Origin: Primulina eburnea
Lineage: Eukaryota > Streptophyta > Magnoliopsida > Lamiales > Gesneriaceae
Assembly (NCBI RefSeq): GCF_022965805.1
Contig: NC_133102.1
Coordinates: forward strand, 4,224,885-4,288,884
Direction: 5' to 3'
Length of the DNA: 64,000 bases
The notes under the pieces are model-generated. The model saw nothing but the letters and a program-made list of their open reading frames with translations, did not search any database and was not told where the DNA came from. Both the position numbers and the translations under genes were made by a program. Positions 12,392 to 25,821 of this stretch are shown here, one piece after another; the first letter of the stretch is position 1, and every line of letters starts with the position of its first letter.

Positions 12392-14748
12392 TCAGACTCC
12401 AGTTTTTTTAACAGATGGAGGCCACGACAATCTCCTGTGGCTTGTGCCATCGACATAATCAGAATCACCACCGATATAGTTAGATTCCACAGCTTTGTCC
12501 CCTTCTGGACCTTGTACACCAAAACTTGATTCAGTTCTCCAAGGTGGGGTAACACAATCGGACTCGCCCATCACTCTTTCAGAGGAAGTACCAACTCTCA
12601 GGGTTTGAAGCTTGGCAAATGACTCTCTCATTGCCGTCATGGCTTCAAAGAAGCGAGTGCAAGATGCCAATGCAACAGGAATTGGACGGAGCATTTCCTA
12701 AATCACAATGCAACACAGGATCAAGCAAGAGTGTGAGTTAAACTCGTGTACCTTACATTCTCAATAGATAATGACCATATTTTGAAACATGTAGACGAAA
12801 AGTCAATTGTTTCAACCTGTTCCCAGTAAGCACAAACTATCGAGCAAACAAGCTTTAACATACTGTTAAGTGTTTTGACCCATTTCATCAATAGTGAAAT
12901 TGTTAATTCACTGGGAAAAATTGCCAATGGAGGTTTAAGCTAATTAAGTTTCCCATATTGGTTGGAAATAGATGCAATTTCCATTCTTTCACAAACATAT
13001 GAAAAGGAATTTGAACGTATGTATGGTTGTGTTGAAGGAATATGGGTATTTCAATTGGTGATGCAAAAGTGTCAGATGCTCTGTTAACTTACCCCCCATA
13101 CTGTGGGTGGTTCCTTAAAATTTTGGGTCCATTGAAAATCAGATGCAGAAGCAGTCAAGGCACCATAATCACTTGCTGCCTTCATAAGCAATTCTGAAAA
13201 TTGTTTCTGTACAAATCAGGAACAAATCATAAGAATCAGTATAATCTTCCGACATTTTAAGTGATTTTGAAGAGTGATAATGATAATTGTTATTTTAAAG
13301 CTAAATTTCCGAGTCATTCATATCCTAGTAGACATTCAGAACGATCCCAAGGTTAGCCTCCATGATTACAACTTACGAACCTTGAAGAACAAATGCTGCC
13401 AGGTGTGTGCTCTATACTTGTGTGCATGTATGTAATGATTAGATTCCGTGAAAATAAGTCAAGCTTGAATGGCGCTTTCACATGAAAATGACTGGGAGCT
13501 CTTTGATTTTCTCAATGAAGAACATACCTGATACTCAGCTTCCACAGGAATGCAATCTAGTGAGTAAGGTTGTTGGAGGCGAGCTATTATCCTATCCTGA
13601 GAAGAAAGTATATAAGTACAAGAATCGCGTATGAATTGCCGTAAAAGTACAATATATATTTTCCTTCACAAGTCACAACAGGATGAAAAAAGATTTAATC
13701 AATTTACAACCATTCTATTTTACCTCTTAAATTCTCATAATAATATTCGCCATACCAATTCAAATGGCTTTATTCACTTTATTGTAAACTCTGTTATGTT
13801 TACCCTTCTAAAGCTATGTTATCATGTGATACCCTCCCCACATTAAAATCCAATGTTTCTTCTCATATATCTGTAGTTCATTAATTATTTGCTAACAATA
13901 TAAATTCGCAGAAAACATTACTAGACCGTAGCTATGACATCAGCAATTCTCTCTTGAAATCAGTGAATCAAAATTTGTATAGCCTTCTTCTATTGAGAAA
14001 TAAATAAGACACTCACATGAATATTCTCGAAGAAGTCGTAGATCTCTATTTCAAAACTTCTAATCAAGACATGAAGCAAACGCTCAACAACATTGAGCAA
14101 GGTACATTACCTTGTTCAGAATTACATCTTTCAAGATAGTGGTGATCCGAGCTAAAGTTTCGATCTTCTTTTCCATTTCACTCACATGAGTTAGATGAGC
14201 AACATTCTTGTCCTCCTGATATTCAAAAAAACAAGATTTCAGTCCTCTTCACAAGAAGCAACTGAACAAAGATACGTCAATCAGGATTTATACAATCACA
14301 GGAGCGAGTAATTCAAAACTCAACCATTCAAAATTTCAAAAGTTAATGCCAAGATCGTAGTGGGGAAAACTCGAAAACACCACCTTTCTTCCTTGAAGTT
14401 CGACTTGCAGATCTGTAATTTTCCGATGCACAGCAGTTAACTCTCTTAAAATCCTAATTAAGTCATCCCCCTTCTCACCAGAACCAGTTGACAAGTTTTG
14501 CATATCTTCCTAATCCAACAATTACACAAAAAACCAAAAAAAGTTACAAAATCCAAAACACTGCGAGAATCACAACAATACCAATTTGAAATCGCAAAAC
14601 AATCTTATGAAAGTATAAGGACCTGTGATGGATGCGGAGGCACGGAGAATCCTAGATCGGCTGCGATGGATAGAGCATCGGACATTCCACCCACTCTTCT
14701 CAATGGTTTCTTTCCCACCCAAGTCGTGTCGCCACCGCCCACGGACAT
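12392..14748 (-). CDS. AUG2: Augmin complex subunit 2
   Basis: Subunit of the eight-part augmin complex, which recruits gamma-tubulin to existing microtubules for branching nucleation in spindle, phragmoplast and cortical arrays. Exons (minus): 14623-14748, 14384-14509, 14111-14215, 13528-13596, 13093-13206, 12392-12697; all but the last two junctions fall on the same codon phase and the join gives 281 aa. Recognised by the N-terminus ([20 protein letters not shown]), the coiled-coil middle ([19 protein letters not shown]), [20 protein letters not shown] and [20 protein letters not shown], all as in Arabidopsis AUG2. The Ser-rich tail [12 protein letters not shown] is also conserved. No defect seen. 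The distal tail (about 80 residues) is the least conserved part. Confidence 0.93.
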
Positions 14749-15116
14749 TTCTGTATACCAGGAAGAGCGTGTATATAATGTATATCCGCTACAAACGTAA
14801 GTAAACTAAGCGTATGCAGCCTGGAGGAGAGGCGGTGAACAGTGGCTGAGGTATGGCCGGCGATCAGAAAGGACCGGGGCAGTGTTTTACGACAACGATT
14901 TCGGAATTTAGAATTAATGACAGCGGCAGCGGGATTCAACCATTAAAAAAATAGAAAAAAATTAAATTAAAATTTAAATTTAAATTTCTTTAACATTTAA
15001 TTATTTTAAAATAACTCAATGGATTAATTGCTGATGGTTAAAAAGACACAGTTACGAATTTTAAAAGTCATTTTCATTTGAGTCCTATTTTGTATGACGA
15101 ATATTTTATTGACAAA

Positions 15117-15294
15117 AACTTGTGTGAGACGGTCTCATGGGTCGTATCTGTGAGACGGATCTCTTATTTGGGTCACCCATATAAAAGTATTACTTTTTAT
15201 GCTAAGATTATTACTTTTTATTTTGAATATGAGTAGGGTTGACCCGTCTCACGGATTAAGATCCGTGAGACGGTCTCACATGAGACTCGCTCTA
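15117..15294 (+). mobile_element. GAGACGG MITE-like element, complete copy
   Basis: TTGTGTGAGACGGTCTCATG at the left and GTGAGACGGTCTCACATGAG at the right, with the family core TTTTTATGCTAAGATTATTA between. It sits head to tail with a second, left-truncated copy that follows at once. Confidence 0.8.
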
Positions 15295-15300
15295 TTTTAT

Positions 15301-15400
15301 TTGGGTCATCTATGAAAAATATTATTTTTTATTGTGAATATCGGTAAGATTGACCACATATAGAGATTTGTAAGACCGTCTCATAAGAGACTTACTCTTA
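15301..15400 (+). mobile_element. GAGACGG MITE-like element, left-truncated copy
   Basis: Begins inside the family core (TTGGGTCATCTATGAAAAAT) and ends TAAGACCGTCTCATAAGAGAC. Lacks the left arm. Adjacent to the complete copy at 15117. Confidence 0.7.
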
Positions 15401-16849
15401 AATGTAATAGAAAAATATAATATATATATATATATATGTATCATATAAATAGATTTATATTCGTTTTTATAAAAATTAAAAAATTAATTAGAAAAATAAA
15501 TTTTACAACAAAATATTTAATTTAATTTTTATTTAATGAGTCTTTTGGTATATTAAAAAGTTTGTTAAAATTAATTAATATATTTAATGATGAGATTAAT
15601 TGATAAAATAATATTAAAAATAGAAAGTGAAATATATATTTGAAACGATTTGGATGTAGACGATGAGCTGTTAAATATAAAAAGCATTAATGGTGGATAG
15701 TTCACAAGTTCCCATTTTTTTGAGGAAAATAGTTGAAAAAGAATGCATAGTAATATCAATTTATTAATAGGAAGTAATATTCTGACCGCAACGTCTTAAT
15801 AAAAGATGGTGTAAAGTAGAAAAACCTTTAGTTTTTCAAAAAGTGAGTCCCTTTTGCTTAGGATTCTTCCTCGGGCTGCACTTGGGAATGGAGGAGTCGT
15901 AGCTGTGGAGCTCTTCCTTTTTCACATTTCTCAAATCTTGTATATTCTTCAGCTTCTTTCTTGCCATGGTCTGTTTAAAGGAACCATATTCGAGTAAATC
16001 CTGTGAAACCTCTGTTTTTCTTTTTTCTAGCTTATATTTTTATGCTCTGCAGTGTTTTTTTTTCTTTTTTCAAGCTTATGCGTTTTTTTGTAATTTTTTG
16101 GTCGTCTCTGGCTTCCGTGTCAACGCCATTGTTTTTTAGCTGTCATCTGTTTGGTTCTTAAAAGCGGAGAATGATGTATCATCGGTAGTATTTGTGACCT
16201 TTTTGAGGAAAAAAATTGTACTTTAAAGAATATAATTTGTTCAAAAGTTTTCGTACGGTGTGTTTTGACAGCTAAGTTTATAATTTCTGGAACAAAGAAG
16301 AGAACTTGTTTGGCTGTTTTTATCTGGAGATAGGCTTTGTTTCATGCTGAAAGCTTCTGTTATTATTTTACGGGTGTCGAATTGCGTTTCATTTACCGAT
16401 TATGGGCTCAAAGTGAAAGGGCTAATGGGTTTTTGTTTTGATAGTCTTGTTTTCTGATTTATATTCCTATTGAATCTGCAGATTTTGGATACTAGCTGAC
16501 GAATATCCGAAGGACTTCAGATCTTTTATGGGTCTGCGAGATTGGTAGAGTTTTTGAAGTGGGTTATTTAGGACATTTATGCACTTTCAGTTCTTGAATT
16601 TGTAAAAGCTATTCGTGCTGTGGGGTGCCAGAATAGTTCTGAGGATTTAGTCTTAGGTTTTTAGCACACCGTTTCCATGCTTCTTTGAGAGCGTCATGTA
16701 TTTCTCTCTGTTCAGTGTCAGAGTGATTCTTAGGATTTAGTCTTAGGAATACCGTTTCCATGCTTCTCTCAGAACACTATTGCTGTGTGGATCACTTGTA
16801 TATTTGATTTTACTGGGCTGAAGCAGCATTTCAAGTTGTCCTCTAGACA

Positions 16850-16921
16850 ATGAAATATGATGTTTATCCTCAAGAATATGAAGATTATGGTGTAGATTCT
16901 GCAAGGAGTGGTAAATGTTGA
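16850..16921 (+). other. Upstream ORF (23 codons) in the DUF630/632 gene leader
   Basis: ATG at 16850 opens a 23-codon reading frame (MKYDVYPQEYEDYGV..., stop TGA at 16919-16921) that ends 64 bases before the main start codon. It is acidic and Tyr-rich, unlike random AT-rich leader sequence. It could lower translation of the main frame. Conservation is unknown, so function is only suggested. Confidence 0.35.
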
Positions 16922-16985
16922 AGGATTATTCTTCAGCGTTCAGCATCTGCTACGATATTTCAGTAAGACATTCAGATTCAGAAAT

Positions 16986-19900
16986 ATGGGTTGTGTTGCA
17001 TCAAGAATTGATAGGGAAGAGCGGGTGAAGATTTGCAGGGAGAGGAAGAGGCTTATGAAACAGTTGTTGGGATGCAGGAAAGAATTTGCTGATGCCCTGT
17101 TGGTGTACTTAAGATCGCTAAAAAATACTGGAGCGACCCTTAGACAGTTTACCGAATCCGAATCACTGGAACTTGAGGAAAACACTTCTGATTTTGCATT
17201 TCCGCCTTCCCCTCCAGCCCCCCCTCCTCCTCCTTTGCCTCCTTCACCTCCACCACCACCACCACCACCACCACCACCTCCATTCAGCCCTGATTTAAGG
17301 AAGCTTAAGAATAAACACCCGAAGGCTCATTCTGCGGTGGAAGAAGAAATAATAGAAATCGACGAGGATAAAAATCACACTCCACCACCTCTACCTACCA
17401 GTTCTTCCTGGGACTATTGGGACCCTTTTGGTCCTTCATCACCCCAATGTGATAAACAAAGTGAAGCAATGGAACAAGAGGATGAGAACTGGGCTGAGAC
17501 AAATACTGAATTTATAGACGAAGATGAGGAAGCAGCCTTTGACGCAACTAAAGAAATTGATCTGATTCCCGTGAAACAGCAGAGGGTTGAACTCGCTGGT
17601 GAAAATTCCTCAATGATGAGCTGGCATGCTAAAGACACGGCTGATATGGGTATGGTGGTTTGGAGGAATAACAAGACCTTGAGCAGTATTGTTAAAGATT
17701 TGGATGAATATTTCCTCAAAGCATCTGGTTCTGTGAAGAATATAGCTGTTGTTATAGATATCAATACGGGTGATTCTTTCCGTTATAACGGCATAAAAGA
17801 GAACAAGAGTAACTACTTTTTCTCTCTTAATCGGAGCAAACTATTTGTTTTTTCCCTTCATGGCTTTTGATATCTTAAACTAGACATATCTTGCAAATTT
17901 GTCTGTCATGGTGTTTTTTCCTCTATGATTTTGTCAAATTTCCTCGCATCTTATCTGTTTTTATCCCATCCAACTTTCCAACGGTGGCATTTTTTCAAAT
18001 GCATGAGTTACTTTTTTTTCTTTTGTGCTCGACCTGATGATATTGATGTTCCCTGTGTGAGGTCGAGGAAAGCATGCCCTACTTACTGAAAAAATTCCTC
18101 TTTTACAGCATTTCTTGTGTTAATTTGAAATGGAACATCGTCTTTTAATCTAGGTTTTAACTAATTATGGAAAGCGATTTATTCTCTAGGAACCAAATTT
18201 GTATAGGTATGACATTTTGGGGGCTTACACCATCTATATTTGCAGGAAAGAGAAGCAATTCAACAAGAGTTTTCCGTGCTCTAACTTGGAGTTGGTCCCT
18301 TAAATCACTTCAATCCTCAAGAGAAGCCGAACTTTTCTCTGAATCTAACGAACCCTGTAAACCTGGAGCTCATCGCACCACCCTCCAGAAGCTTTATTCC
18401 GAGGAGCAGAAGCTCCATAAGGATGTTAAGGTAATTGGGCTGAAAATAAAGTATAAGTACATAACCAAGAAATAGCATTATCTTTGTTTTAAGGAATATG
18501 ATTTACAGATTTAGAAAGAAAGCCTTACAGATTTAGCTTATAGAACGGATTCCCATGTTTGTCGAAGTAAACCTTGAGAAAGTAACAAATGTGTTATTAT
18601 GTCTATAACTTATTTTTTTCTACAAATTTAATGGCAACCGTGCTTTTATATTTTTTAAAGGAGGAGGTGAATGCCAAGGTGGAGTTTGGGAGAAAATCTT
18701 TGCTGCTACAGAGACAAGAGGAAGACCATGATTGGGTCAAGGCAGAGAAAACTCGGCTAACCGTTGAAAGTTTGGAGTCGTATATTTTATCTAGGCAAGA
18801 ATCAATCAATGGCTCTTACTCAACTATATCAAGACTTATAAATGAGGAGCTGCACCCGCAGATTGTTGCGCTAGCTTCAGGGTAAACTCTCAAGTTGTTG
18901 AATTTTATGTGTCTTGAATGTATTTAACCGATAGGCTAGACAACCTTTGAAAGTGCATAGGCCTAAAAAAAATGGGAAGAATTTGTTTATATGGAGTATG
19001 TAATGTTTTCTTGCTGGTCAGAAAGATCAAATTAAGGGGAAAGAACTTATATTAGGAGATATTTAAATAAAATTGAAGCCTCGCTTGTTTTCCCTCAAGT
19101 CGAGATTGTTGAAGTATAAAAACTATGCTTGTCTAATATCCCATGATATAATAATTTTTTGTAAATCTAATTTTCATACTTCATTGCACATGAGTCGAGG
19201 GGTGTATTGAACTATAAAAATTATTACTGGTTCATCTTCCATGTCCTTGAGTTTTTAAAATTATCTCCAATTTATATATCCCGTGATGGCCGGTTTCAGA
19301 TTTTGAATCACCCTGAATACTTGCTCCTGGTCTTTTGATATATACGCCACTAAGTTCGAATCGTCACTGTGTTTCTTCTCATACAGATTGATGCATATGT
19401 GGCACACAATGCACAAGTGTCATCAAGTCCAGAGTCAAATATCTCAGCAGCTGATCCATCTAGCAGATCAGCAATACATCGAACCTACTTCTGAATACCA
19501 TCTGCAGGCTGCAGCTCAGCTCCATACAGAGGTCACTTCTTGGTACAACAGCTTCTGCAAACTGGTAAAATTCCAGCGAGAATATGTAGGTACCCTAAAA
19601 AAATGGACCGGACTTACCAGCTGCCTTGCAAATATCGGGACTCAGCAGAGTGATAACTCTTTAAAATTGGATGCCCTTCTCGGAGAATGGCTGAACCAAC
19701 TCAATAATTTACACGATAAGGTAACTTGTTTGATTAAATCTTGAGCCATCTGTCAACTTTCTAACTTGGTTAATTTGTTTTTCCATTTTTCATCTACAGA
19801 TAGTGTCTGAAACCATCAAGGGCTTGATATCTGCAGTTGAAACCATAGTCTTACAGCAGCAAGAAGAATACAACTTGCGCAAGAGATCTGAAAAACTTGG

Positions 19901-20222
19901 GCGGAAACTGGAAAGAGAACTCAATTCCCTTTCAGAAGTCGAGTTTAGGTTTGAGGGAGGCTTCTCTCTTGAAGAAGCAAACTCTGTGACCACATCTAAG
20001 CATCCTTTGTTGATTAGACGCGCCAAAGTTGAAGCTCTCAAGACATTAGTGGATGAGCAGAAAGCCAAGTATGTAAATTGTGTCAAAGCGACTCAAGCCT
20101 TGATTCTGAACAATTTACAGACTAGGCTCCCAAATGTATTTCATGTGCTAACAGACCATTCGAAAGCTTATGTTCATAGCTTTGAGGCAATTCTCGGTGG
20201 CCAGATTGCATTAGAACAGTAA
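16986..20222 (+). CDS. DUF630/DUF632 protein, NRG2-like
   Basis: Plant-specific protein; relatives include Arabidopsis NRG2 (nitrate signalling, interacts with NLP7) and rice leaf-rolling proteins. Exons: 16986-17808, 18246-18430, 18661-18881, 19387-19720, 19800-20222, joining in frame to 661 aa. The chosen start gives MGCVASRIDREERVKICRER: Gly2 followed by Cys3 is a classic myristoylation plus palmitoylation signal, so the product is probably membrane-anchored. DUF630 covers about residues 1-60 (CRKEFADALLVYLRSLKNTG, TLRQFTESESLELEE). A Pro-rich run follows at about 76-103. DUF632 starts near residue 222 (WRNNKTLSSIVKDLDEYFLK) and runs to near the end, with coiled-coil stretches. An in-frame upstream codon exists, but the MGC start is the family start. 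It converges on the psaK fragment. Confidence 0.9.
17205..17284 (+). repeat. Proline-codon repeat (CCT/CCA) in the DUF630/632 gene
   Basis: Runs of CCT and CCA codons encode the Pro-rich linker between DUF630 and DUF632, including about ten near-perfect CCA/ACC repeats at 17250-17279. Such linkers are usual in this family, but the length is probably variable. Confidence 0.8.
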
Positions 20223-20906
20223 GGGGTGAAATGAATACAATGTCCTGAGAACGAGCAACTTGTGGAAATCAGGTAGTCTTTTTTATTGATGTTTAACCAA
20301 TGTGCAAGAGGAGTTGAGTTACGCATTTAACTACTCAACTTGTTCTAATTTCGTTGAAGTTAAAGTACCTATACGTTATCCTATCAAAGCATGTCAGCTT
20401 TTCACGATCATCTTGAATATGTTTGATTAAATCTTGAAACGCCTAGTGAAATGCCGTTTTTATTCCACAGAAAAACTTCGTTTATATGACAGAAATGAAA
20501 TAACGGGGGACGGCTTATTCTAGTGGTTGTCACCATTATCTGCATTTTGATCAGGCACAAAATAATTGTTTCAACTCCCGACAATTAAAATAAAAAAAAA
20601 AATAACCTGGCAATAAAAAAACGAGCAGTACGAAGGAATAGGAATAGACCCAAGTCACTTATTTCATCTCAGTTAATAGAAGGATGAAAAAGTTATCGAC
20701 TTTCTTGAATTCCCATTAAGATTTTAGAGTATCCCAACTAGCATACCAAATTAGTAGGTGAGCCAATGAAGTCACAGCGAGCTCCTAAGGGTCCCTGCCC
20801 TCTGCGCTTAATGGGTTCAAATGCTACCTGGAAAAGCAACAAAAACACATGTTGGAATACAGTCCCAGATTAAATTTCCGAATCTTAAGCGCCAACTTGA
20901 GGGATA

Positions 20907-21477
20907 TGTAAGGATTTCACAATACATATAAACCTGAAACCGTAAACTAACAACAAAAGGAGAAAAGGGAAGAAATAACCAAATACGTGGTTCGACCAGA
21001 AAAGAAACGCCGATCTACGTTCACAACGAGCTCAGACTCCAGCCAATGCACTACCGATCTCAGATATCTCGGTACTATCTGTCACAAGTTACCTCAGACA
21101 CCAACACACATGAACCCTAGTATACACGGTCTCGCAACCTGCTTCTCACAAGGAAGCGCAGACAAGAAAGCAATACCGCTACTGCCTGATGATCAAGATG
21201 ATCAACCGGAGAGCCGATCAAACCCTGGGAGTACAGAGGAGAAGAGAGTATCTTTTTCGGGAAAGAAGGCGCATAAGCGAAGAGAGCAGAAAACCAGAAG
21301 AATCGAGAGTGTTCGAGTCATTTTCCCCCAACCCAAGAGCCCATGTATAAGAGTTATAAATGGGCTTGGGAAACGTACACAGTACACCACTTGGGCCCAA
21401 AGATGAAGCCAGCAAAATATGTGGTTGGGCTTCCATCCAGACCAGCAAGGTAGGAGACTTGGGCTTCACTACTAACA
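20907..21477 (-). repeat. 3' LTR of the copia element
   Basis: 571 bp, TG...CA ends, same length as the partner LTR and about 99.6% identical by eye. The open frame on the plus strand of this LTR (about 20987-21406) recurs in the other LTR and is not treated as a gene. Confidence 0.95.
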
Positions 21478-21581
21478 TACTCCACCTTGAGGCAGAAGTC
21501 TCCGATCTATCATCGATCCAAATAGTGCATTAAATGGCTCATGAGTATCATCATCGCTCTTAACCAGTCCGAGGTAGGAGA

Positions 21582-24500
21582 TTATCCCATGCCCAGTAGA
21601 TTTAGACAGTGTCTAAACTTAGGGGCTGGAACAATCTTAGTCCCCATGTCTGACGGGTTGTCCTCGGTGGGAACCTTCACAACCTTGACTTTACCTGCAG
21701 CAATCATGTCTCTAACATAGTGGAATTTTATATCTACATGCTTAGTCCTATCATGGTAAACAGGGTTCCTGCTAAGGTGAATTGCACTTTGATTATCACA
21801 TAGTACAGTAGGAGTATCAGAAATAACATCAATTTCAGATAGCAAACCATGTAGCCAAACAGATTCTTTAATGCAATCACACATAGCAACATATTCAGCC
21901 TCAGTAGAGGATAAGGCTACTAAAGGCTGCAGCTGTGATTTCCAAGAAATACAACTATTCCTTAGCATGAAACAGTAAGCAGTGGTAGATTTCCTAGAGT
22001 CACGATCCCCAGCAAAATCAGAATCAACATAACCTTTAAGATTAAGAACATCTGACTTACCATAGACCAAACCAATATCCACTGAAGAATTAACATAATT
22101 CAAAACCCATTTCAAACCACGCCAGTGATCAATACCAGGATTAGACATGTATCTTGACAGCACTGATATAGCAAATGATAAATCAGGTCGAGTACAGATC
22201 ATTGAATACATGAGAGATCCAATCAAATTGGCATAAGGCTTATCTTGCATTTTAGCTAACTCACTATCAGATTTAGGGCATTGACCCTTATGGAGTATAA
22301 AATGATTAGCTAATGGCAACTTAACAGGTTTAGTTTCAGTGTTACCAAACAGAGATACCACCTTCCTTAAGTAAGGTGTTTGATGCAGCTTTAGGTAATT
22401 CTTTTCCTTATCTCTTTCAATATACATCCCCAAAATCTTCTTAGCATGGCCAAGATCCTTCATGTCAAACACAGAGCTAAGAGAATTTTTCAGATTAGTA
22501 ATAAGAGACATAGACTTACTAATCAATAGCATGTCATCAACATATAAGAGTAAATACAAAGGGATGTTATCAACAGATTTATAGTAGAAGCAGCTGTCAT
22601 AGCTACTCCTTTTAAAGCCAATTCCAATCACAAATGAGTCAAACTTAATATACCATTGTCTAGGAGACTGTTTTAAGCCATACAATGACTTTTTCAGCAA
22701 ACACACAAAATCAGGATGATCTTTATCAATAAAACCTTCAGGTTGAGCCATCACAATAGTCTCATTCAAATCACCATGCAAGAAGGCAGTGGTAACATCT
22801 AGTTGTTCAAGTTCAAGATCAAAATGGACAACAAAAGCAAGCATAATTCTAATGGTTTTGTATTTAACAACAGGGGAGAAAATCTCATTAAAGTCAATGC
22901 CTTCCCTTTGAGTGAATCCCTTAGCAACTAACCTAGCTTTAAATCTAGGTGGATCACTGGGATTCAGACCTTCTTTGATTTTAAACAGCCATTTACATTG
23001 AACAACTTTATGATTTTTAGGCTTTTGAACGAGCACCCAAGTTTTATTTTGTTTAAGAGACTCAAGCTCACTTATCATGGCATTCATCCACTGATTTTTG
23101 TCCTTAGACTCTATGGCTTCTTTATAGGTGTTTGGCTCAGAATACTGGACATTTTGAGCTGCTATGAGTGCTGTATAAACTAAATCAGCATAGGTGAATC
23201 TGGGGTTAGGTCTCCTAGCCCGGGGTTCCCTATCTCTAGTCAATTGATAGTTATCTAACTCATCATGAACTAGTTCCTGAACCTCTACCTCATGGTCCAC
23301 AGGTTCTTCACCATCATTAACCTCAGGTGTTGGGTTCTCATTATCCACAGCCTCATTATCCCTATGATGATCATCCCCTAAGGGAATGTCACCAAGAACA
23401 GCCTCTTGTTGAGTCTCCACCTCAAAAGGTGTAGTCTTAGCATCTCTCAAGTTCTCACTCTCTGGTTTAGCAGCATTGTCCTGCAATTTACACGGAAAAG
23501 AGTCTTCATTAAAAATCACATCTCGGCTCACAATGATCTTGACACCTCTAGTGTTTCTATCCCACAATCTATATCCCTTTGTCCCATGTTGCTGTTGGTA
23601 GCCTAGAAAGACACACTTTAAGGATCTGGGATCCAGCTTACCATCTTTGGTGTGTGCATAGGCTGCACAACCAAAGATCCTAAGGTGACTAAGGCTAGGT
23701 TTCATGTTAGTCCATCGTTCTAAGGGAGTTTTGAAGGCTATAGAACTGTTAGGACTCCTATTGACAAGGTAGGTGGCAGTATATAGGGCTTCCCCCCAAA
23801 AGCCCTGAGGTAAACCAGAAGTAAACAACAAGCACCTAACTTTTTCTAATAGAGTTCTATTCATTCTTTCAGCAACACCATTTTGTTGTGGTGTGTTTCG
23901 AACAGTCCTATGTTTTAAAATACCATTTTCAGAACAAAACAAGTCAAACTCATTGTTACAAAACTCTAAGCCATTATCAGTTCTCAAAATCTTGACTTTA
24001 CAGTCAGTTTGATTTTCCTCTAAGGTTTTCCAGCTTTTAAATTTTTCAAGAGCCTCATCCTTAGTTTTTAAAAGGAAGGTCCAAACATAACGAGTAAAAT
24101 CATCCACAATACACAAGAAATACTTGTTATTACCATGTGAGGGACTCTTTTCAGGGCCCCACAAATCAGCATGCACATATTCCAGTTTGGACTTAGATAA
24201 ATGAGTACCCTTCATGAATTTAAACCTATGTTGTTTACCTAGCACACAAGTTTCACAAAAGGGAACTTCTGAAAAAGAGTCTTTACCTAGTACTCCACTG
24301 TTGTGGAGTACTTGAAGCCCCTTGTTGCTCATGTGTCCTAACCGAAGATGCCATCTTTGTGTATCTGCAGGATTAGTACTAACAACAGTATTTGCACAGG
24401 TATTTACATGAGAACCATTCAATATATACAGACCAGAGACTTTTGAACCATACAAGATTAACTTGTCACCCTTATAAACATTCAAACAAGATTTTTCAGC

Positions 24501-25591
24501 TTTATAACAGCAACCTATATCATCTAGAGTACCAAGGGAGATCAGATTACGTTTCAAACAGGGGATATATCTCACATTAGTCAGCCTAATCTTCTTATTA
24601 TTATCAAGACAGAGAACTACATCACCAATTCCTTTAACTTTACAGGAATTGTTATTTCCCATGAACACCGTTTCATTACACGATTCATTCAAGTTCTCAA
24701 AGCAAGAAAGATTAGGAGACATGTGAAAAGAACAGCCAGAATCAAGAATCCAGCGGTCACTAATAGGAATATCAGAAACATTCAGAACCTCATACACATC
24801 AGAATGACTTCCTGATATACAAGCAACATTAGACCCTTTAGTTTCCATATCTTTTCCTTTTTGAGTAGAAAGAAACTTATAGCATTGTTTTTTCAGATGA
24901 CCCTTTTTACCACAAAAGTGACAATTTCTAGTTTCTTTCTTCTTATTCTTCTTATCCTTTCCGGGTTTGTCATTAGAAATAGTTTCTACCTTATTGGTTT
25001 TAACAAACAGATTGTTCCCTGTTCTTTTCTGAGTCTTAAGTTCATGTTCTCTAGCCCTAAGCCCATTCACTACTAATTCAAGCTTGGGAACTACCCCAGT
25101 GTATTGCAAGGAGTCTTTAACAACATGATATTTTTCAGGCAAAGAATTTAACAGAATCATAGCAAGGCTAGAATCATCAAGTTCTTGCTGAGTCCCTTTA
25201 AAGAGCAAAGTCAGTTTCAAAAATTCATCAAGATTATCATCAAGAGACTTAGAAATGTCCATTTTATAAGAAAACAGATAACCCTTTAAATATATGAGAT
25301 GAGAAGCAGATAACGTGGTATAGAGGGAATCGAGTTTACCCCAGATGGCTATGGGGTCATCACAGCCATCTACCTGTCTCAAGATGGCATCGGAAAGACT
25401 GAGAACAATAAGATTGTAAGCAATCTCATTGATCTCAGTCTTCTTTGCTTTCTGAGCATCGGACCACCTGTTCTCATCAACTTTAGAGCAATCAGCACCT
25501 TGTTATAGGACAGTAGGGCCTTCATTTTCTTTTTCCAGGAACCGAAGTCCCCTTTTCCATCAAATGGGAGTGTCTCAACTCTTGATGCCAT
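21582..25591 (-). pseudogene. Copia gag-pol, frameshifted near the gag start
   Basis: Gag opens at ATG 25589-25591 (MASRVETLPFDGKGDFGSWK) and runs about 30 codons. The Gag-like continuation (DCSKVDENRWSDAQKA) then moves to another frame near 25500, so one small indel breaks the polyprotein. From there one frame of about 1,300 codons stays open to the stop at 21582. Domains in order: UBN2-type Gag, zinc knuckle CHFCGKKGHLKKQC, protease WILDSGCSFHM, GAG-pre-integrase RWHLRLGHMS, integrase with the D,D-35-E region (VHADLWG, RTDNGLEF, TPQQNGVAERMN), reverse transcriptase with YVDDMLLIS, and RNase H (SSTEAEYVAMC, TKHVDIKFHYVRD). The integrase-before-RT order defines Ty1/copia. Apart from the frameshift it looks functional. 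Confidence 0.93.
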
Positions 25592-25821
25592 GGCAGTGCC
25601 TCGCAAACACCAAAAGACAAAACCAAAATTAAAGAGAACAAGACACTGTACAGAGTAAGACTCACAGAACCGAACAAATCTTGGGACAAGAACTGAAACA
25701 AGAACAGTCAACCGGTAAAGAACTCAGAAACGAGAATATCAACCAGTAAGGTACCGAAATCCTAGTTCTCAACGGAAGTCAAGAAACCGAACCAAGAAAC
25801 CGAACCTGGCTCTGATACCAC

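Larger units (their letters stand above)
14749..16849. other. Divergent intergenic region with MITEs and a long 5' UTR
   Basis: Separates AUG2 (minus) from the DUF630/632 gene (plus). It holds GAGACGG MITE copies at 15117-15400, AT-rich filler with a short TA run at 15421-15436, and from about 15840 the probable 5' UTR of the DUF630/632 gene. A donor-like GTAAATCC near 15993 and an acceptor TCTGCAG/ATTTTGG near 16483 suggest a 5' UTR intron of about 0.5 kb. Confidence 0.5.

Noticed and set aside
20987..21406. 139-codon plus-strand frame (MVRPEKKRRSTF...)
   Set aside because: It lies antisense within the copia LTR and recurs at 25902-26321 in the other LTR; a by-product of the repeat.
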